Of a stretch of 64,000 bases of DNA, positions 60,846 to 64,000 are shown piece after piece. The translations under genes and the position numbers were made by a program. Positions within the stretch are counted from its first letter, which is position 1, and each line of letters begins with the position of its first letter. The notes beneath the pieces were generated by a model. That model was not told the DNA's origin and did no database searches. It saw only the letters and a program-made list of their open reading frames with translations. Origin of the DNA: Bog-473 sp963843365 (GTDB taxonomy: Bacteria; Actinomycetota; Acidimicrobiia; Acidimicrobiales; RAAP-2); contig CAWJKG010000003.1 in the NCBI GenBank assembly GCA_963843365.1, positions 868,001 to 932,000 on the forward strand. The letters are read 5' to 3'.

Positions 60846-61262
60846 GTGGCAGGGTTCGTAGGGAGATACGAGCATTCGCTCGACACGAAGGGCAGGGTGA
60901 TCCTGCCCGCGAAGTTCCGTGCCCTTTTCGAGCGGGGCGGCTATCTGACCCAGAACTCCGAGGGCTGCCTGGCGCTGTGGACCCCGGGGGAGTTCGAGCG
61001 TCAGATGGAGTCGATGCAGGAGAAGTCGGACGGGGGGCGGGCCGACCGGAACCGGGCCCGTATCTGGGCCTCGAACTCGGCCGAGGTCGAGATCGATCGG
61101 CAGGGCCGCATGCCCATCCCCGCCCATCTCCGGACCTTCGCCCAATTGGAGGCCGAAGTGCTCGTGCACGGGGCCATCGACCGGGTGGAGCTGTGGAACC
61201 CGGCGGCCTGGGCCGAGCGGGTGCTGCCGGAGGAGAGCTGGCTGCTCGACGACGAAGGGTAG
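60846..61262 (+). CDS. mraZ: Transcriptional regulator MraZ
   Basis: 138 residues from GTG 60846, with GGGAGA upstream. Two AbrB-like half domains: VGRYEHSLDTKGRVILPAKF then RALFERGGYLTQNSEGCLAL, and NSAEVEIDRQGRMPIPAHLR TFAQLEAEVLVHGAIDRVEL. The paired D-x-K-G-R and D-x-Q-G-R motifs are diagnostic. It represses the dcw cluster by binding GTGG repeats. First gene of the mraZ-rsmH-ftsL-ftsI operon. Confidence 0.96.
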   Translation: MAGFVGRYEHSLDTKGRVILPAKFRALFERGGYLTQNSEGCLALWTPGEFERQMESMQEKSDGGRADRNRARIWASNSAEVEIDRQGRMPIPAHLRTFAQLEAEVLVHGAIDRVELWNPAAWAERVLPEESWLLDDEG

Positions 61263-61520
61263 TGGCGGCATCGACACACCGCACCGGCACGACGGGACGG
61301 ATGACACCCGAAGGACACGGACACGGACACGGACAGAAGATCCGGACAGCAACAGGAAAGGACACACCACAGGACTTCATCGAGCACTCACACAACAGGC
61401 AGGACGCACTGGACCATGTGCAGCTCCTCGACCGGCGCGCTGGAAGGCCACTCCACCCACCTCCACGTTGGTCGTTCGGAACTCCACCTCCCACTCGACC
61501 CACCGGCCGGGGGGCTGCAG

Positions 61521-62475
61521 ATGGCCCAATCGTTCGAACACATTCCCGTGCTGCGCGACGAAGTGGTCTCGCTGTTCGCATCCGTGCCCCCGGGCGTCGT
61601 CGTCGACGCGACCGTTGGGCGGAGGCGGCCACGCCGCGGCGCTGCTCGAGGCGTACGGATCGCTGCGCGTCGTCGGGCTGGACCGCGATCCGGCTGCCCT
61701 CCAGGCGGCCCGGGAACGGCTGGCCGCGTTCGGCGACCGCGTCACGTTCATTGCGGCGCCCTTCTCCACCCTGGAATCGGTCCTGTCCGCCCCCGGCTTC
61801 GGCCCGCTGGCCGGCGTCCTCCTCGATCTGGGCGTCAGCTCCCCCCAGCTCGATCGGCCCGGGCGCGGGTTCTCCTTCCGCGACGACGGCCCCCTCGACA
61901 TGCGGATGGACCCGACGACCGGTCCCACCGCCGCCGACCTCGTGAACACGCTCTCAGTAGGTGACCTGGCGGCCCTCTTCCGCGAGAACGGGGAGGGGAG
62001 CCTGTCCGGGCGTATCGCCCGTGCGATCGTGCAAGCCCGGCCACTGACCTCGACGAGGCAGCTGGCCGAAGTCGTGGCGTCGGCGGTGCCGGCGTCGGCC
62101 CGCCGGAAAGGCCATCCGGCCCGACGGGTGTTCCAAGCGCTGCGCATCCAGGTCAACGACGAACTGGGGGAGTTGGCCGCCGCCCTTCCGGCTGCCCTCT
62201 CGCACCTGGCCGTCGGGGGCGTGTGCGCCGTCATCAGCTACCACTCGGGCGAGGACCGGCTCACCAAGCAGGCCTTCGCCGATGCGGCATCGGGCGGGTG
62301 TGTCTGCCCTCCCGGCCTGCCCTGCGTGTGCGGCGCCGTGGTCCGCCACCGGCTCGTGTTCCGCGGCGCCAAGAAGGCGTCCGCGGCCGAAGTCGCCGTC
62401 AACCCCCGATCCGAGAGTGCCCGGCTCCGCGCCATCGTGCGGACAGAGGCAGACGCTGCGGAAGGCGCGGCCTGA
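61521..62475 (+). CDS. rsmH: 16S rRNA m4C1402 methyltransferase RsmH, one frameshift
   Basis: ATG 61521: MAQSFEHIPVLRDEVVSLFA then PPGVVVDATVG. The frame should run G-G-G-G-H-A-A-A-L-L-E, but an extra G near 61616-61621 (TTGGGCGG) shifts it; the rest continues in another frame. RVVGLDRDPAALQAARERLA, GVLLDLGVSSPQLDRPGRGF, SFRDDGPLDMRMDP, RIARAIVQARP, RRVFQALRIQVNDELGEL and VISYHSGEDRLTK follow. All RsmH motifs are present, about 317 residues. A real break in this gene would be costly, so an insertion error is likely. Confidence 0.93.
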
Positions 62476-63095
62476 TGGCAGCGCCACCACCCGCCACGGC
62501 CACTGCCACGGCCACACCGCGCCGGGCCAGGCGCAGCACAGAGGCTCCGTCGAGCCGGCGGGCCCCGCTCAGGGTCGTCCCGACTCGCACGCGGCGCGGC
62601 ACACGAGGGGGCCGCACCGCTGCGAGTCGGGGAAGGCTCCTCATCATCATGTCGGTCTCGATGGTGGTGGCCGCCCTTCTGGCCGTCGTCGTGGGTCAGG
62701 CACTCCTGGCCAACGGCCAGGTCAGGTTGGCGGCGCTGCAGCACCAGCTGACGCTCGAGCAGAGCGCCCACCGCCAGGCCGAGCTCACCGACGCCAAGCT
62801 GGAGACGCCGTCCCGGATTGTGGCGGACGCCACGACGCAGCTCCACATGGTCGCCCCGGCGAGCGTCGTCGAATTGCCCTATGTCTCCCTGTCAGTGCCC
62901 CTCCCTACCCCGAAGGTGACGCCCGCACCCGCCCCACCACCACCGCCGACGAATGCTGCGGCGAGTGCGGGCGCGCCGACGGGGAGTGGCGCGAGCTCCA
63001 CGAGCTCCACGAGCGGGGGAAGTAGTACGGCGACGACCGGCACCGGATCTTCGTCGAGCGCCACACCGACGACGACGCCGACGTCGACGCCGTGA
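62475..63095 (+). CDS. ftsL: Cell division protein FtsL
   Basis: 206 residues. ATG 62475 overlaps the rsmH stop (TGATG). A long basic cytosolic N-terminus (about 55 residues, RRARRSTEAPSSRRAPLRVV) is followed by one membrane helix (LLIIMSVSMVVAALLAVVVG). A coiled-coil segment follows, QALLANGQVRLAALQHQLTL then EQSAHRQAELTDAKLE with the P-S-R-I motif, and a Pro/Thr/Ser-rich tail. Layout and position between rsmH and ftsI identify FtsL of the divisome FtsQLB complex; sequence similarity within the family is low. Confidence 0.85.
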   Translation: MAAPPPATATATATPRRARRSTEAPSSRRAPLRVVPTRTRRGTRGGRTAASRGRLLIIMSVSMVVAALLAVVVGQALLANGQVRLAALQHQLTLEQSAHRQAELTDAKLETPSRIVADATTQLHMVAPASVVELPYVSLSVPLPTPKVTPAPAPPPPPTNAAASAGAPTGSGASSTSSTSGGSSTATTGTGSSSSATPTTTPTSTP

Positions 63096-64000
63096 GCACC
63101 ACCACCCGACCACAGGCTGACCGCGCGCGCGCCGGTTCAGGTCGCCAGAGCAGCGCCAAGACGGTGCGGAGCGGGGGCACGCCCCGCCCGAAACGCCCCG
63201 CCCGCCAGACCCGGTCGCCCCGCCCCGCCGCCGCTCCGGGTCGCCGCCCGCCGGCTGTCCCGCGCCGCCAGGCCGCCGCGGCAGCCGCGCCCGCAAGTCG
63301 AGCCCGGCCCCGTCCGCACCGCCCGCCCGCCAAGGTCTCGCGCCTTCCCCTGACGCGGCCGCGCCGCGGCTGGGAGAACGGAACCTTCACGCGTCGGGTG
63401 CGGTTGGTCCGACTCGTCCTCCTTCTCGCCATGCTGCTCGTCGTCGCCCGGCTGATCGATGTGCAGCTCCTGCACGCCGGGGCCTACCAGGCTGCGGCGC
63501 GCGGGGAGTCGTCCATTCAGGTCGCACTGCCCTCGTTCCGCGGTGGCATCTACGACCGCGACGGCGCGCCGCTGGCCGTGTCCGTCCCCACCGACGACGT
63601 GGTGGCGGACGACTTCCAGATCGCGCACCCGGTGCGGACGGCGCAGGCGTTGTCTCCCATCATCCACGTCCCGGTGGCCACCTTGGCCGCCGAGCTGCAC
63701 CGCAAGTCCGGGTATGTCGTCCTGGCGCACCAGCTGTCGCAATCCACCGGCCAGAAGATCTCGACGGATGCGTTCCCGGGGATCTCCCTCATCGCCGACT
63801 CGAAGCGCGAGGTGCCGAACGGCAACCTGGCGTCGCCCGTGGTCGGGTTCACCAACGCGGCCGGGAAGGGTGCCGCAGGCCTGGAATACGGAGACAACAC
63901 CCAGCTGGATGGCAGCGCCGGCAAGGAGACCATTATGGAGTCACCTGCCGGCGTGGCCATACCCCAGTCGCCGGTGACGGACCAGGTCGCCTCGACCCCC
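63092..64000 (+). CDS. ftsI: Peptidoglycan D,D-transpeptidase FtsI/PBP3, 3' end outside window
   Basis: GTG 63092 overlaps the ftsL stop (GTGA), and the frame is open to the window edge (303 codons). About 110 residues of Arg/Pro/Ala-rich cytosolic sequence precede one membrane helix, RLVLLLAMLLVVARLIDVQL. The PBP dimerisation domain then starts, FRGGIYDRDGAPLAVSVPTD, with ISLIADSKREVPNGNLASPV then VGFTNAAGKGAAGLEYGDNT. R-G-x-I-Y-D-R-x-G and G-x-x-G-L-E are the class B PBP signatures. The transpeptidase domain lies beyond 64000. It cross-links septal peptidoglycan. Confidence 0.93.
   Translation, partial: MSTTTRPQADRARAGSGRQSSAKTVRSGGTPRPKRPARQTRSPRPAAAPGRRPPAVPRRQAAAAAAPASRARPRPHRPPAKVSRLPLTRPRRGWENGTFTRRVRLVRLVLLLAMLLVVARLIDVQLLHAGAYQAAARGESSIQVALPSFRGGIYDRDGAPLAVSVPTDDVVADDFQIAHPVRTAQALSPIIHVPVATLAAELHRKSGYVVLAHQLSQSTGQKISTDAFPGISLIADSKREVPNGNLASPVVGFTNAAGKGAAGLEYGDNTQLDGSAGKETIMESPAGVAIPQSPVTDQVASTP

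Overview
The window looks like chromosomal DNA of a high-GC actinobacterium. The evidence is the frequent GTG starts, a mycothiol-type Rv2466c-like reductase, ergothioneine genes (egtB, egtD), an MptB-like mannosyltransferase, DUF3040 and DUF2510 proteins, and the start of a division/cell-wall cluster (mraZ-rsmH-ftsL-ftsI). A soil or freshwater member of Acidimicrobiia or a related class is my inference; no rRNA or other marker settles it.

Positions 1-18000 are accessory. Two secreted beta-helix proteins come first, then a run of about two dozen small, mostly unrecognised genes on both strands. A short repeat, roughly TGYCCCCNTACGCCGGG, recurs there always in the same (+) orientation. I count 22 clear copies and 3 degenerate ones. 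From about 4.0 to 17.4 kb almost every interval between neighbouring copies holds exactly one gene: a methyltransferase, a SUKH/SMI1 protein, a TMEM175-like channel, a COG3910-like ATPase, a bacterial PH-like protein, DUF2510, PLDc_N-like and DUF4232 proteins, and others. This is the layout of a gene-cassette array, but the repeat is not a recognisable integron attC and no integrase is visible. It is the main candidate for something undescribed.

Positions 18.6-34.7 kb are catabolic and redox genes of ordinary actinobacterial type. A tightly overlapping minus-strand operon (DUF2237, SRPBCC, M20 peptidase, SDR, Rv2466c-like) is followed by a nitroreductase, a nitronate monooxygenase, an APH-family kinase, a cytochrome P450 with a convergent ArsR-type regulator, a sulfatase, two SDRs, an EthD-like protein, an NTF2-like protein and a PPOX protein.

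Positions 34.7-57 kb hold envelope and transport functions: an MptB-like mannosyltransferase diverging from a YfhO-like protein, egtB-egtD, an ABC-2 exporter with a His-rich PadR regulator, a second nitronate monooxygenase, an MFS pump fused to a winged helix, a GlcNAc-kinase-like/GH4 pair, DUF2254, an HxlR regulator with twin operators, a CapA-like protein, a low-molecular-weight phosphatase and an acyl-CoA synthetase. Positions 57-64 kb carry LapA, DUF3040, a ROK kinase, an HNH protein and a lipoate-ligase-like gene, then mraZ, rsmH, ftsL and the 5' part of ftsI.

Many genes, including the normally essential rsmH, are split by single-base frameshifts, often in G or C runs. I therefore read most frameshifts here as probable assembly or sequencing indels rather than real decay. 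Broken genes are given as one span with the suspected break noted.
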